A stretch of DNA of 64,000 bases from Streptomyces exfoliatus (GTDB lineage: Bacteria > Actinomycetota > Actinomycetes > Streptomycetales > Streptomycetaceae), in assembly GCF_000725545.1 (NCBI RefSeq), contig NZ_JNZP01000011.1, forward strand, positions 1-64,000. The letters run 5' to 3'. Positions 40,757 to 49,341 of the stretch are shown piece after piece. Below the pieces are notes generated by a model. That model saw nothing but the letters and a program-made list of their open reading frames with translations. It ran no database searches and was not told the origin of the DNA. Position numbers and translations under genes: made by a program. Numbering within the stretch: the first letter of the stretch is position 1; each line of letters begins with the position of its first letter.

Positions 40757-41030
40757 GCCACGCCACCGCTGTCACCCCGGCCGGGAAGAAGGAGTTCGAC
40801 AAGCGGCTGCCCCACACCGAGCCCAAGCCCGCAAGCGGTTCGCGAAGCTCCAGGCCGAGCACCAAACGGTGCTGGTCGTGGTCGATCAGCCGGCCTCGAT
40901 CGGGGCCGGCCCTGCCGCTGGCGGTCGCCGGCGACATGGGCTGTCCGACCACCTACCCATCGGGGCTGACGACGCGGCAGATCGACCTCTATTCCGGCAG
41001 CCGAAGCCCCTGTCCGTCACCTGCTCGGAG
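40757..41030 (+). pseudogene. IS110-family transposase remnant
   Basis: Pieces of the N-terminal (DEDD) domain of an IS110 transposase in alternating plus frames: AVTPAGKKEFDKRLPHTEP, then after a frameshift FAKLQAEHQTVLVVVDQPAS, then back to LPLAVAGDMGCPTTYPSGLT and a decayed form of the DLYPGEAKTDARDA region. At least two frameshifts, no C-terminal domain, no ends recognised. A dead insertion sequence fragment. Confidence 0.75.
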
Positions 41031-41092
41031 CGATAGCACCCGCGCTCGGGCGAACCCAGCGGGTGAGCACGCTGTCGATGGGCTGGACTGGG

Positions 41093-41998
41093 TCAGCCTG
41101 CCAGTCGGGCGAGGGCCAGCGCGTGAGCGTGCTCGAGGGAGTCAGCGGCAGCGCAGAGAATGTCCGGCTGCACGCCGGTGCCCTCCCAGTTCGTGCCGGA
41201 GACGGGGTTGACGGCGCGGCCGACGGGGATGGTGGCTTCGAGGTGTGGGTGCACGGTCCAGCCCTGGCACGGGTGTGCGCCTCCACGGGTGGGCTCGCCG
41301 ACGACCACTGCGCGACCGAGCTGCTGGAGGTCGTACGCCAGCTCCTCGGCGGCGGAGAACGTGCTGTCGCTGGACAGCACGTACAACGGTTTGCTGCCGC
41401 CGAAGCGCGCGCCTGGAACAAGCGGCAGGCTCCAGGACTGCTCGGTGCGCTCGCCGCCGCGCCAGGACATGGTGTTGAGGTGGGTGCGCTCATCCAGTAG
41501 ATAGCTGCAGACAAAGGCGACCGTGTCCGGATCGCCGCCCCGGTTGGCACGGAGGTCCACGATCAGCGCCTGGGCGCGTGCGGCCAGGGTGAGCGCGGCG
41601 CCCAGCGGTTCGGCGGCCCACTCCAGTGGGAACAGCATCGGTGCCAGCTCCACCACGGCGACCCCACCGTCGAGCAACTGCACCCGGGGCGCACCACCCA
41701 GTGAGGTGTCGAAGTCCCGGCGCATGGCGTCCAGGGTGGCCGCCCCCCGCTTGGGGGACACCGGGTCGGCGTGGTGCTTCAGTCTCAGGTGTCGGTCGCC
41801 GTTGACGGACTGCAGGTCGGCGGTGACCAGACGGGCGAGTTCCTCGGCGTCGTCGACGTCGTAGGCGCCCTCGGCGAGGTGTCGTTGCAGCAGGCCTGCG
41901 AGCTGTTCGGCTATCTCGGGGAAAACGTAGTTCTCGGTCAGGAGCCGGGCTGTCTCGTCGATGACAGGGGCCGTTGGAAGCTTCGTCGGAGTCGTCAT
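41093..41998 (-). CDS. S41-family peptidase (tail-specific protease/IRBP-like)
   Basis: 301 residues. The N-terminal helical part (VIDETARLLTENYVFPEIAE, LVTADLQSVNGDRHLRLKH) is that of interphotoreceptor-retinoid-binding-like S41 proteins. The catalytic part follows: ALIVDLRANRGGDPDTVAF, then YVLSSDSTFSAAEELAYDLQ with Ser215 as likely nucleophile, then VVVGEPTRGGAHP. No signal peptide or PDZ domain, so cytosolic and not a classical C-terminal processing protease. It diverges from an ArsR-type regulator 57 bp away, probably its controller. The ATG appears to lie at the transcription start (leaderless). Confidence 0.88.
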   Translation of the reverse strand: MTTPTKLPTAPVIDETARLLTENYVFPEIAEQLAGLLQRHLAEGAYDVDDAEELARLVTADLQSVNGDRHLRLKHHADPVSPKRGAATLDAMRRDFDTSLGGAPRVQLLDGGVAVVELAPMLFPLEWAAEPLGAALTLAARAQALIVDLRANRGGDPDTVAFVCSYLLDERTHLNTMSWRGGERTEQSWSLPLVPGARFGGSKPLYVLSSDSTFSAAEELAYDLQQLGRAVVVGEPTRGGAHPCQGWTVHPHLEATIPVGRAVNPVSGTNWEGTGVQPDILCAAADSLEHAHALALARLAG

Positions 41999-42055
41999 GG
42001 CAGGGAGTAGAGCACTGCCCTTGCGGAAGCGTCAAAGAGTTTAGACACTTTCGGC
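41999..42055. promoter_or_regulatory. Divergent promoter and probable ArsR operator
   Basis: Minus strand: TTGACG (42030-42035), 18-bp spacer, TCTACT (42006-42011), then seven bases to the peptidase ATG, which predicts a leaderless mRNA. The imperfect inverted repeat GTCAAAGAGTTTAGAC (42031-42046) covers that -35 box and sits ten bases before the regulator ATG, where an autorepressing ArsR dimer would bind. No Shine-Dalgarno on either side. Confidence 0.6.
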
Positions 42056-42598
42056 ATGCGCGATCAGCCTTCCTACCTGCCGCCTCCTGAGGACGTCCTG
42101 GAGATCGGTGCGCCTGAGCAGTTCGCGGCGCTCGCTCATCCATTGCGTCAGCGGTTGCTCTTCTCCCTGGGCCACCGGCCCGCCACCACCAGCCAGCTCG
42201 CGGCGCAGCTCGACGCGAAGAAGGGCAACGTGGCCCACCACCTCAAAGTGCTCCGTGAAGCCGGGCTGGTCCATGTCGCCGAGACCCGCCAGGTCCGCGG
42301 CGGCACCGAGCAGTACTACCAGCGCACGGCCCGCCACATGGTCGTCGCCGAGCCTCAGGCGGCAGGCACCGCCGCGATGCTCGCCGCGATCGCCCAGGAG
42401 CTGGACCGCTCCCCCGCCGAGACCCACCTGACACTGCGCCACCTGCGTCTCAGCCCCGCGAAGGCAAGAGAACTCGGCGAGGCCCTCGGCGAACTGGTCG
42501 ACGAGGCCGAGGAAGCTGCAGAGGACCAGCCCCTGCACGGCGTGCTGGTGGCGCTCTACCAGCACGCTGTGCCGACCAGCCCCACCGGCTCCGCCTAG
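42056..42598 (+). CDS. ArsR/SmtB-type helix-turn-helix regulator
   Basis: 180 residues. Winged helix in the first half: EQFAALAHPLRQRLLFSL, then TTSQLAAQLDAKKGNVAHHL (recognition helix) and LREAGLVHVAETRQVRGGTE (wing). The C-terminal half (RLSPAKARELGEALGELVDE) is a helical dimer region common in larger Streptomyces ArsR proteins. No cysteines, so not a metal sensor of the classical kind. Divergent from the S41 peptidase and probably represses it and itself through the shared 57-bp region. A terminator follows at 42681. Confidence 0.88.
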   Translation: MRDQPSYLPPPEDVLEIGAPEQFAALAHPLRQRLLFSLGHRPATTSQLAAQLDAKKGNVAHHLKVLREAGLVHVAETRQVRGGTEQYYQRTARHMVVAEPQAAGTAAMLAAIAQELDRSPAETHLTLRHLRLSPAKARELGEALGELVDEAEEAAEDQPLHGVLVALYQHAVPTSPTGSA

Positions 42599-42680
42599 GC
42601 GTTTCCTCCGGATCGCCTCGCGGGTCGGCCGACTTGCTCATGGCAGGATCCGATGGGCCGGGCCCGTGCCGGGGTCGCAC

Positions 42681-42713
42681 GGTCCTCTCACTGCCCTGAC
42701 CACTGAGAGGACC
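42681..42713 (+). terminator. Terminator after ArsR gene
   Basis: Perfect ten-base stem GGTCCTCTCA / TGAGAGGACC around a 13-base loop, 83 bp past the ArsR stop. No U-tract, as is usual in Streptomyces. Confidence 0.65.
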
Positions 42714-43163
42714 CGCGAAGAGCTTGACGGTAACCAGTACCGCATGGAATGAGTCCGGCCGACCGAGGACGTACGGACACGCCCTTGCCCACGCGCCGGG
42801 TGGGTCATGTCGACAGCGAGGGCCCCACAGCACTCGATAGCGCTCGATGGGGCTCGATGGCCTCCAGGTCCGCTCCACCGTCGCCGATCCGGTCGCCGTC
42901 GCCCGCCAGGCGTCCTTGACTCCGGGGATGCGAGCGAGGCGCTGGCCCGGCGTCGCGGTGGGCCTGCGTACATGAGTGAGCCGTGACATTCAGCGTCTGC
43001 GACGCTACGAGTGGACCCCTGCGGCGGGACGCCCCGAGGCCGGCGGTCGGCTGACGTTCCGCGAGGGCAGCGACGAGGAGTCCCCGGAACGGTCGACAGC
43101 CTTCCCCAGGCCACCCGTGACGGAGCCCCGCACAAAAACGCCAGGTAGCCGGCCGAAGAGGAC
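42714..43163. other. No gene seen
   Basis: 450 bp between the terminator and the acetyltransferase remnant. Only GC-bias frames without starts or domains. Confidence 0.5.
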
Positions 43164-43498
43164 ATGACGTTCTCCCTCGACTGCCCGGGCGAGTGCTCCC
43201 AGCGGAGGCTTGCGGAGCTGCCCGACGGCACTCTCGTCGGCCTGGCCGTGCCGGCAGCGACCCCGTCCAACCGCAACGTCGGGCATCTCTGCGTCGCACC
43301 CGAGCAGCGCGGCGAGAGAATGATCCACGAGATCCTCGCCGAGACTGCTCCCACGCGACCGAACGCGGCGAACGCATCACCGCGGCCACGGACACCACGA
43401 ACATCCCGACGGCCGCCGTCTTCTGGAGGCCTCTGGGCCGCATGACCCGCCGCAAGGACCGGCAGTTCGTTACCCCGGTCAGCCCGCTCCCGGTGTGA
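43164..43498 (+). pseudogene. GNAT acetyltransferase remnant, frameshifted
   Basis: PDGTLVGLAVPAATPSNRNV and GHLCVAPEQRGERMIHEILA match the middle of a GNAT fold, including the acetyl-CoA loop. The frame then shifts and continues in another frame as ERITAATDTTNIPTAAVFWR to the stop at 43498, matching the usual ITATTDTTN..M...F ending. The N-terminal part is missing. Inactive. Confidence 0.7.
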
Positions 43499-44029
43499 CT
43501 CACCCGGGAGGCTCGATTGCGAGGCCCTGCAGACGGGTCCGACCCGCCAGCGCCGCGGGGCGCAGTGGACTGTCCTGGCCCCACCGCCGGAAAGCCCACC
43601 GCAGGTTTGGGGCGGGCAGCAGGTCCGGGTGGTGCGGTGCCTCTGGCAGCGTGAGGTGGGTGTCGAGCGCCCGCGAGCGCTCGCCGCGGCGGCGCGTAGA
43701 GTTCGCCGCGCCCGCAGAACGGGGCCTGGAAGACGGCTTGAGTCATCTGCTCATCGCGTTCGAATCGGACGCCGACGTCGACGCCATGCGCGACAGGGCG
43801 GACACTCCGCCGGGCCACCGTGGCTCCAGATCCGTCTCCGCGCCGACGGCTGTGCCGATGCTCCTGGGGCAGCACATGTGACCGGGCCCGGGCTCGGGGC
43901 GTTCTGGAGCCGTGAGTGCCTGGGTGGGGAAGGCCCGGCGGGCTGGGACGAATGGAGCGAAGTGGCAACCGGCATCCATGAACTGCTGCCACGATGGGTA
44001 GGGGCATCAGACAGTACGAGGAGGTTCCG
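43499..44029. other. No gene seen
   Basis: 530 bp with only short GC-bias frames. The AGGAGG serving the next gene lies at its right end. Confidence 0.5.
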
Positions 44030-44602
44030 TTGAACGAGCCGACGGAGAACAAGGGCCCGAAGGTCCCACCGAGTTATCCGCCTCGGACCCCGCCTCCGCA
44101 GAAGAAGCCGGTCGAGCTCCCCCGGCCCGAGCCGAAGAAGAAGTCCGTCCACGCGGCGCTCCCCCTCCCGGGGCCGCGCCAGGCCCGCGTCGAGACCCGG
44201 CGCCCGCGCATGGCCGTCAGGAACCGGCGAGTCAGTAACTGGGTCTTCCCCACGGACTCCTGGGCAGCCGGCAAGGCGGTCCGCAACGTGACGCAAACCG
44301 TGCGTGGCTGGAAGTACAGCCACCCCCGGGACAGCCTGCTGGAGGAGTGCGTACGGCTTCTCGTCGACACGGCCGTGAAGGACGCGGGCAAGCGTGTCAG
44401 CGTTCACCTGGCCGACCAGGACGGCATGGTCCTCGTCGTGGTCCTCAGCCATACCGAGGCTGAACCCGACCAGACCATGCTGGCCTCCCTCGCCTCCGTC
44501 GCCGGCACCGTCAGCTGTGGCACTGATGCCTCCGATGAAGGCCGCAGGATCTGGGCACTGCTTTCCACCGAACCTCCGCGGAGCCGGACGCCGGCCGCGT
44601 GA
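44030..44602 (+). CDS. Hypothetical protein with proline/lysine-rich N-terminus
   Basis: 190 residues from a TTG with AGGAGG five bases upstream, a better start than the ATG at 43994, which has no ribosome site. The first 65 residues are Pro/Lys/Arg-rich and probably unstructured (SYPPRTPPPQKKPVELPRPE). The rest looks folded: an Arg-rich piece, then LLEECVRLLVDTAVKDAGKR, VHLADQDGMVLVVVLSHTE and a DEGRRIWALLS ending. That ending resembles GHKL-type ATP-binding regulators of Streptomyces, but the ATP-site motifs are not evident. Function unknown. Confidence 0.6.
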   Translation: MNEPTENKGPKVPPSYPPRTPPPQKKPVELPRPEPKKKSVHAALPLPGPRQARVETRRPRMAVRNRRVSNWVFPTDSWAAGKAVRNVTQTVRGWKYSHPRDSLLEECVRLLVDTAVKDAGKRVSVHLADQDGMVLVVVLSHTEAEPDQTMLASLASVAGTVSCGTDASDEGRRIWALLSTEPPRSRTPAA

Positions 44603-44878
44603 CCGGTCGGCCCGTTCGGGGCACTGCCGGCTCCACCGTTCTGCGGGCTCCCCGCCGGCGACGACGGCCTGGTGCGCTCGCACAGCGAAGAAGGTGGGCG
44701 GCGGCGGCCCCGCGCCCCGTTCACCGCCTTGCACGGTCAGGCCTGCGCGGGTGTGGTGTTGAGGTCGGCCACGTCGGCATCGTGGTGTGAGCTGCCGCGG
44801 CGTGTGACAACGATGAGCGAAGGACCCCCGACGGCCGCCGACGCGCAGATCCCCCGGCGGGCCCGGGAGCGTTCCGCC
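44603..44878. other. No gene seen
   Basis: Gap with no supportable frame on either strand. Confidence 0.4.
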
Positions 44879-45237
44879 CTACTGCCGTGTCACGTACTCC
44901 TCACGCAACGCGTCCAGGAAATCGGCGACCGCCTCGCCGGCACCCGAGCACGCGCCGAGTTCGCTGCAGCAAGCTGACACCGGAGCTCCTGCTGGTCCGC
45001 CGCCGCCCCGAAGGGCAGCGGACCAGCCAAGCCTCTGACCTGCTTCATTCTCCGAGTGCGAACGACGCCCTCTCTTGCCAACCGGCCGCCATCCGGCGGT
45101 GCCTCGGGCCAACGATCAGCGATCGCCTCCGTGAGCCGCCGCAACTGCGTGTCAGGCTCGGGAACGAGATACCGCACTTCAGGGAGCCGTCCACACCCCG
45201 CGCACCGCAGATCAAAGAGCGGCGTAGACGAGCGCAT
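44879..45237 (-). pseudogene. Possible frameshifted hypothetical gene
   Basis: One minus frame begins MRSSTPLFDLRCAGCGRLPE and stays coding-like through RRLTEAIADRWPEAPPDGGR to about 44,970. The better ending, GEAVADFLDALREEYVTRQ, is in the next frame and stops at 44879. One indel would join them into a roughly 115-residue protein with an N-terminal CxxC. No ribosome site and no family recognised. Confidence 0.3.
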
Positions 45238-46001
45238 CTATTCGGCTCTCGCCGAGAAACGGGTGGAATCCAGGCGATGAGCCCCGTCTGGCCCGCCTGA
45301 AACGTACTGGTGCTGTCATCTGCCATGACACCGCCTGGCGTCACCTCTGCCGCAGACCGCACGGCTCCTTCCGGCGAACGATCACGACCGATCCCCGAAC
45401 CGGTCGCCGGGCGGGATCACCAAGGTGCTGCCGCTCGGGGGAACGACAACGCGCACCGCGCCTTGAGACGGCACGTGGAGCAGCTACGAGGTGTCGCGGA
45501 AGGCGTCCCGTTCATCAAACCCGACGAAATGAACGAACCCTCACGCTCCAGCAGAGGGGAGTAGACGGCGTCATCCCAAGTCCTGCTGAGGACAGCCGAG
45601 CAACCCCTGTCACCTACCCTGCCCCGTCCAGCCGAACCGCACGCCTGGGACAGCGCCCCCATAGCGTGCCTCGGGCGCGCCCCTGCCTGCCGGTCATCAC
45701 CGCCGCGCTCTCATGGCATGGCATTCCGGGGCCATGCCGTCCCGCTCCCACTTTTCGCCTCCAGGCCCGTACGGCTAGGCAGCGCCGCGGCGGAGGCACG
45801 CTGGTGCCGCCCTGTACCTCCGGTAACCAAATGCCCGCATCCGCCGCATGCACGTTCGGTTAGGCTGGCCTTGCCTGGAGGGTGGACCAGCCGACAGAAC
45901 AGCCAGAGGCAAGGCGCAGGTGAGACACGGCGACCGGACTCGTTCGTGTCGTGCGCCCGACGGGAAGGGAACGCCCATGCGCGTGACAGGGGACTCGGGG
46001 T
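45238..46001. other. No gene assigned
   Basis: 764 bp. A plus frame ending at 45564 (ALRRHVEQLRGVAEGVPFIK) is mildly coding-like but has no start signal or known domain. Confidence 0.4.
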
Positions 46002-46511
46002 GTGGCCCGGCGCTCGGGACGAGGCGTCGTGGATAAGGTCGCACTCACGGCCGGAGCTTTGTATGTCATTGTCCTGCTTCGCGCCGGAGGGACGTTCGCC
46101 GTCGGGTGGCTCGCCGGCACTGGTGCCCGGCGCAGCAGGTTCGCCGGGCGGATCTCTTCGGCGAAGTTCCTGCGCGCCGAACGGGCGATCCAGCGGTGGG
46201 GCGCGCCAGTGGTGGCCGTCTCCTTCCTGACTATCGGTTTCCAGACCGCCGCCAATTTTCTGGCGGGCAGCATGCGCATGCCGTTGCCGCGCTACCTCCC
46301 TGCTCTGTTCGTGGGCGGAGCGGCTTGGGCGCTGATCTACGCGACCGTGGGGCTCGGCGCGCTCGAAGTGCTGGGAAGGCTCTTCGCCGAGCGGACGGCC
46401 CTCGGGGCGGCCGCAGTGGCCGTCCTCCTCCTCACGGTGTGCGGGGTGGTGGTGTACCGCAGAAGAAGGCCGGTCCCGTCGTCTGGTGACACCGTGGCCG
46501 ACGAAGCGTGA
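46002..46511 (+). CDS. VTT/DedA-like (SNARE-associated) integral membrane protein
   Basis: 169 residues from a GTG with AGGGGA about ten bases upstream; a GTG at 46029 with GAGG is an alternative. Membrane segments: VALTAGALYVIVLLRAGGTF, a re-entrant region around VVAVSFLTIGFQTAANFLAG, YLPALFVGGAAWALIYATVG and ALGAAAVAVLLLTVCGVVVY. A basic cytosolic tail follows. The Phe/Gly-rich middle and AGSMRMPLPRYLPAL fit the VTT domain of DedA-family proteins, implicated in lipid-carrier flipping and membrane homeostasis. Shorter than a typical DedA (about 200). Alone, with no operon partner. Confidence 0.7.
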   Translation: MARRSGRGVVDKVALTAGALYVIVLLRAGGTFAVGWLAGTGARRSRFAGRISSAKFLRAERAIQRWGAPVVAVSFLTIGFQTAANFLAGSMRMPLPRYLPALFVGGAAWALIYATVGLGALEVLGRLFAERTALGAAAVAVLLLTVCGVVVYRRRRPVPSSGDTVADEA

Positions 46512-46909
46512 ACCCGTCCCCGCAGGCTGCACACCACCGGTCGGCGAGGACGTCGCCCCAGTCGCCGTCCTCGCCCCGGAGTCCGGGCCGGCCAACGGGG
46601 AGACGCTCCGGCTGTCGGCCGGGATGCTGACGCTTCCGACGGTCCAGGGCCAGCAGCGGCTCGGCCGCAACACCCGGCGCCGCAGGAAGATCTCCATCGA
46701 CGGCGGGCACGAGCAGGCCTGGGCGACCAGGAACGGCACGCCGTACGAGCTCCGCGTCCGCGTGACGCGGCAGCCGCACTGATCGCCGTCACCACGGTGT
46801 CCAACCGGCCCCAGGCAGGCATAACCCCACTTCATCTGCCTGGCCCCATCGGGACCGGGTGACAGTGGAGTAGTTTTCCGTGGTCGTGAACCCGAGGGCG
46901 GGAGTTGGC
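46512..46909. other. Gap with unassigned reading frames
   Basis: Nearly 400 bp. A minus frame carrying WGDVLADRWCAACGDGFTL is mildly coding-like but has no start and no known domain. I assign no gene. Confidence 0.4.
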
Positions 46910-47347
46910 ATGGAAGCGCACGGCCCGATGGACTTGATCCACTTGGGGGGCATCGGGGGCAACAGCGTTGTTGTTCGCGTAACAGGCCGAGAAATCGGTG
47001 CACTTGACCCGCACCCTGATGTCCTGGTCGGCGAGATCAGTATCGAAACCCCCTTCGTCAGGGGAAGCATCAAGACTTGGATCTTCCCGCAGGACCTCAC
47101 TGACTGGGAGACGGCACTCAACAACCTGGCCGTTGGGGAAAGCATCGCCTGGAGGGAGAACAAGAGAGCGACTGAACTGCACATTGACCTCGAAGAGGGT
47201 CTCGAACGCGCCACGGTCTCGGTTGCCGACCGCTCGATGTCCCTGGCGACGGTTCAGGTCACCATCGATTTGACCGACGGCTGGCTCGAAGATCATCTCT
47301 GCCGACTGGACGGAGTCCGGCAGGCGTGGCCCATGCGCCGCATCTGA
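46910..47347 (+). CDS. DUF5959-family protein, function unknown
   Basis: 145 residues from an ATG with GGGAG about six bases upstream; the frame opens ten codons earlier at a GTG without a site. The DUF5959 pattern is clear: MDLIHLGGIGGNSVVVRVTG, EISIETPFVRGSIKTWIFPQ, DLTDWETALNNLAVGESIAW and TIDLTDGWLEDHLCRLDGVR. Small, soluble, mostly beta. GC is lower than its neighbours, suggesting recent arrival. Role unknown. Confidence 0.85.
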   Translation: MEAHGPMDLIHLGGIGGNSVVVRVTGREIGALDPHPDVLVGEISIETPFVRGSIKTWIFPQDLTDWETALNNLAVGESIAWRENKRATELHIDLEEGLERATVSVADRSMSLATVQVTIDLTDGWLEDHLCRLDGVRQAWPMRRI

Positions 47348-47978
47348 GGAAGCCTTCTTCGCCGCTTTCCCTGCAAGCGTTCACGCCGCAGTGTCGCGCC
47401 GCCACAGGGCGAGCGAAACGTCGACTGGGCGTTTCGTTTGGATCAAGGTCGGGGTGGGCGCCGTGCGGTATGCCGGGCTCGTGGTCCGGCCACATGCAAG
47501 GGTCTCAAGAAGTTCCGGCGGGCTGTGAGAGGTCCGGTCGGTCCTACGGGGGTCGCTTGGCACCCGGTCACGGTTCCGGCCGCAGGCGGCGGTGCCTTCG
47601 AGCGGGGCGGCCAGCCTCTGGTCGGCTTCCTCCAGGACGACGTCGGCGGGGCCCCGGCAGGTTGTCGCCCGGCAGCCGCCCTGCCTGGTGCTGGAAGTCG
47701 GCGACCACGGCGCGGGCGTGGCCCGTCAGCTGGAGGGCGATCTGCTCGTAGCTGGGCTGGTGTCGGGGTACACGTGGACGCGCCGGTCGGGTACGGGAGG
47801 GGAGACCGTGCCCGGCGCCGAACCCTCAGCGGGTCCACCGGGAAGGCAGTCCCGCTTTTTCACGCCAGCAGTCTGCGTCGTGAGGATCGGATAGTGCTGT
47901 GACCGGGATGGTTCACCGTGGTCGGAGGACGGCTCACGGGACGAGCGCGTTCCGCGAGGCGACTGGTATTACTGGTGC
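47348..47978. other. No intact gene; possible ATPase-like scrap
   Basis: 631 bp. One plus frame near 47,680-47,810 (CLVLEVGDHGAGVARQLEGD) faintly resembles the end of a GHKL anti-sigma ATPase but has no N-terminus or start. I do not call a gene. Confidence 0.35.
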
Positions 47979-48365
47979 ATGCAGGAAGAGCAGGAAGAGA
48001 CCGCGCGGTCCGCGATCGACACGTTCATCTCCGCGTTCAACGCCTCGGACGACAGCTATGTGACTGCGCTGCTCTCCCAGGCCCTCACCTCGGACGTGGT
48101 CTTCTGGGGACCGTTGGGCCGCAGTGAGGGGATCGAGGCGGTCGAGCGGTTCGTGCTGGACATCCGGCGGCACCCCGCGGGGACCGGCACGATGGTGCGC
48201 TGTTCGGCGGTGGACATGCCGGACGAGTGGGCCCGGTACCAGTGGGTCTTCACGACGCCGGATGGAGGCCCCCGCCTGGCGGGGACGGACGTCGTCCATC
48301 TGCGGCGGAGCCTCATCGACCAGGTCATCGTCTTCGCGGGGGAGATCGAGCCGTCCGCCTCCTGA
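47979..48365 (+). CDS. SnoaL-like/NTF2-fold protein
   Basis: 128 residues, the usual size of a single NTF2-like cone domain. Opening helix EETARSAIDTFISAFNASDD, then LTSDVVFWGPLGRSEGIEAV, FVLDIRRHPAGTGTMVRCSA and a closing beta sheet GTDVVHLRRSLIDQVIVFAG. Members are isomerases, small ligand-binding proteins or of unknown role; the catalytic Asp/His pairs of polyketide cyclases are not evident. No ribosome site close to the ATG. Intact, between a non-coding gap and a dead transposase. Confidence 0.78.
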   Translation: MQEEQEETARSAIDTFISAFNASDDSYVTALLSQALTSDVVFWGPLGRSEGIEAVERFVLDIRRHPAGTGTMVRCSAVDMPDEWARYQWVFTTPDGGPRLAGTDVVHLRRSLIDQVIVFAGEIEPSAS

Positions 48366-48517
48366 GTCAATCTCCTCTGGCGCCGTCCTTCTCCTGAACC
48401 GGCCCCGTTCGGGCTCCGGGTCTGCCCAGCCGAGATCATCTTCACAACGCTTCGGTCGTCCGCGCTTGGCCACGAGCAGACCGATGATGCGCTGTGGCTG
48501 TGTAAGTTCGCGGTTGG

Positions 48518-49215
48518 TCAGGCTGCGGTGTTGAGGCGGCGTCCGCCCCAACGGATGCCCTTCTCGCTTCGGATGCGGGCGCGTTCCTTGCGTTCGGCGG
48601 CCAGGGCATCGCGGTGGCGGGCGTTGGCGTTGCGCCAGCCTAGAGGGGCGTGCAGGGTTCGTGTCTGCACGGTGTGGTTGGGGTGGTGGGAGTTGGCGAT
48701 GGTGAACTGCCTCCGCGGTCCGAAGTGGGCCTCGACGCAGTTGGCCCAAGAGGCGTAGGTCGGGGTGAAGCACAGCTCGACCTTGTGCTTTGTAGCCCAG
48801 CGGCGGATGTCGGTGCCTTTGTGGGCGGGCAGGTTGTCCAGGTTCACATAGATGGGGCGCCGTCGGGCCGTGCGGCGCGGATCGACTTGAGCGCGGCCAG
48901 CGTGTTCGCGGCACCCTCCTTGCGGCGGTTGACGCCCCACAACGTGTCGTCGCCGACCGAGTGGCAGCCGTGGAAGTACCGGACTCCATGGGTGCGGTGG
49001 TAGGTGGCCGGCACGCGGTCGGAGTGTTTCCGTTCGGCCCAGCCCGAGCCTGCGCTCGGCCGGATCCCGAGTGGGCCGAACTCGTCGGACGCGAAGACCC
49101 GGTCGGGGAAACGGTCCAGGTCGTGCTCGATCCGGTCCAGCTTCGCCTCGCGGTCGGGGTCGGTGGATTCCTTCCAGGTCTTGGTGCGCTGGGCAGCTTG
49201 TCGGCGTACGCGTGA
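48518..49215 (-). pseudogene. IS630-family transposase remnant, frameshifted and N-truncated
   Basis: DDE domain in two minus frames. First: TKTWKESTDPDREAKLDRIE, DRVFASDEFGPLGIRPSAGS (first catalytic Asp) and THGVRYFHGCHSVGDDTLWG, to about 48,850. Then a shifted frame: IYVNLDNLPAHKGTDIRRWA (second Asp), TPTYASWANCVEAHFGPRRQ (catalytic Glu) and a basic tail to the stop at 48518. The N-terminal helix-turn-helix region is missing. One frameshift breaks the reading. Inactive. Confidence 0.85.
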
Positions 49216-49341
49216 AAGCACACAGGGCGGTACGTGGCAACGTGCGCACCCGGGCTGCGCGCCACAAGGCCCCCGTGTCCGTCCGCTAGCTGAACCATCC
49301 ACCTGCGGACGGCTCGTCGAAGGGCCGTAGACTCGCGCGCC

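Noticed and set aside
45851..45885. Partial resemblance to an iron box (TTAGGCT.GCCTT) before the VTT membrane protein
   Set aside because: Only one half matches the 19-bp DmdR consensus and it is over 100 bp from the gene.
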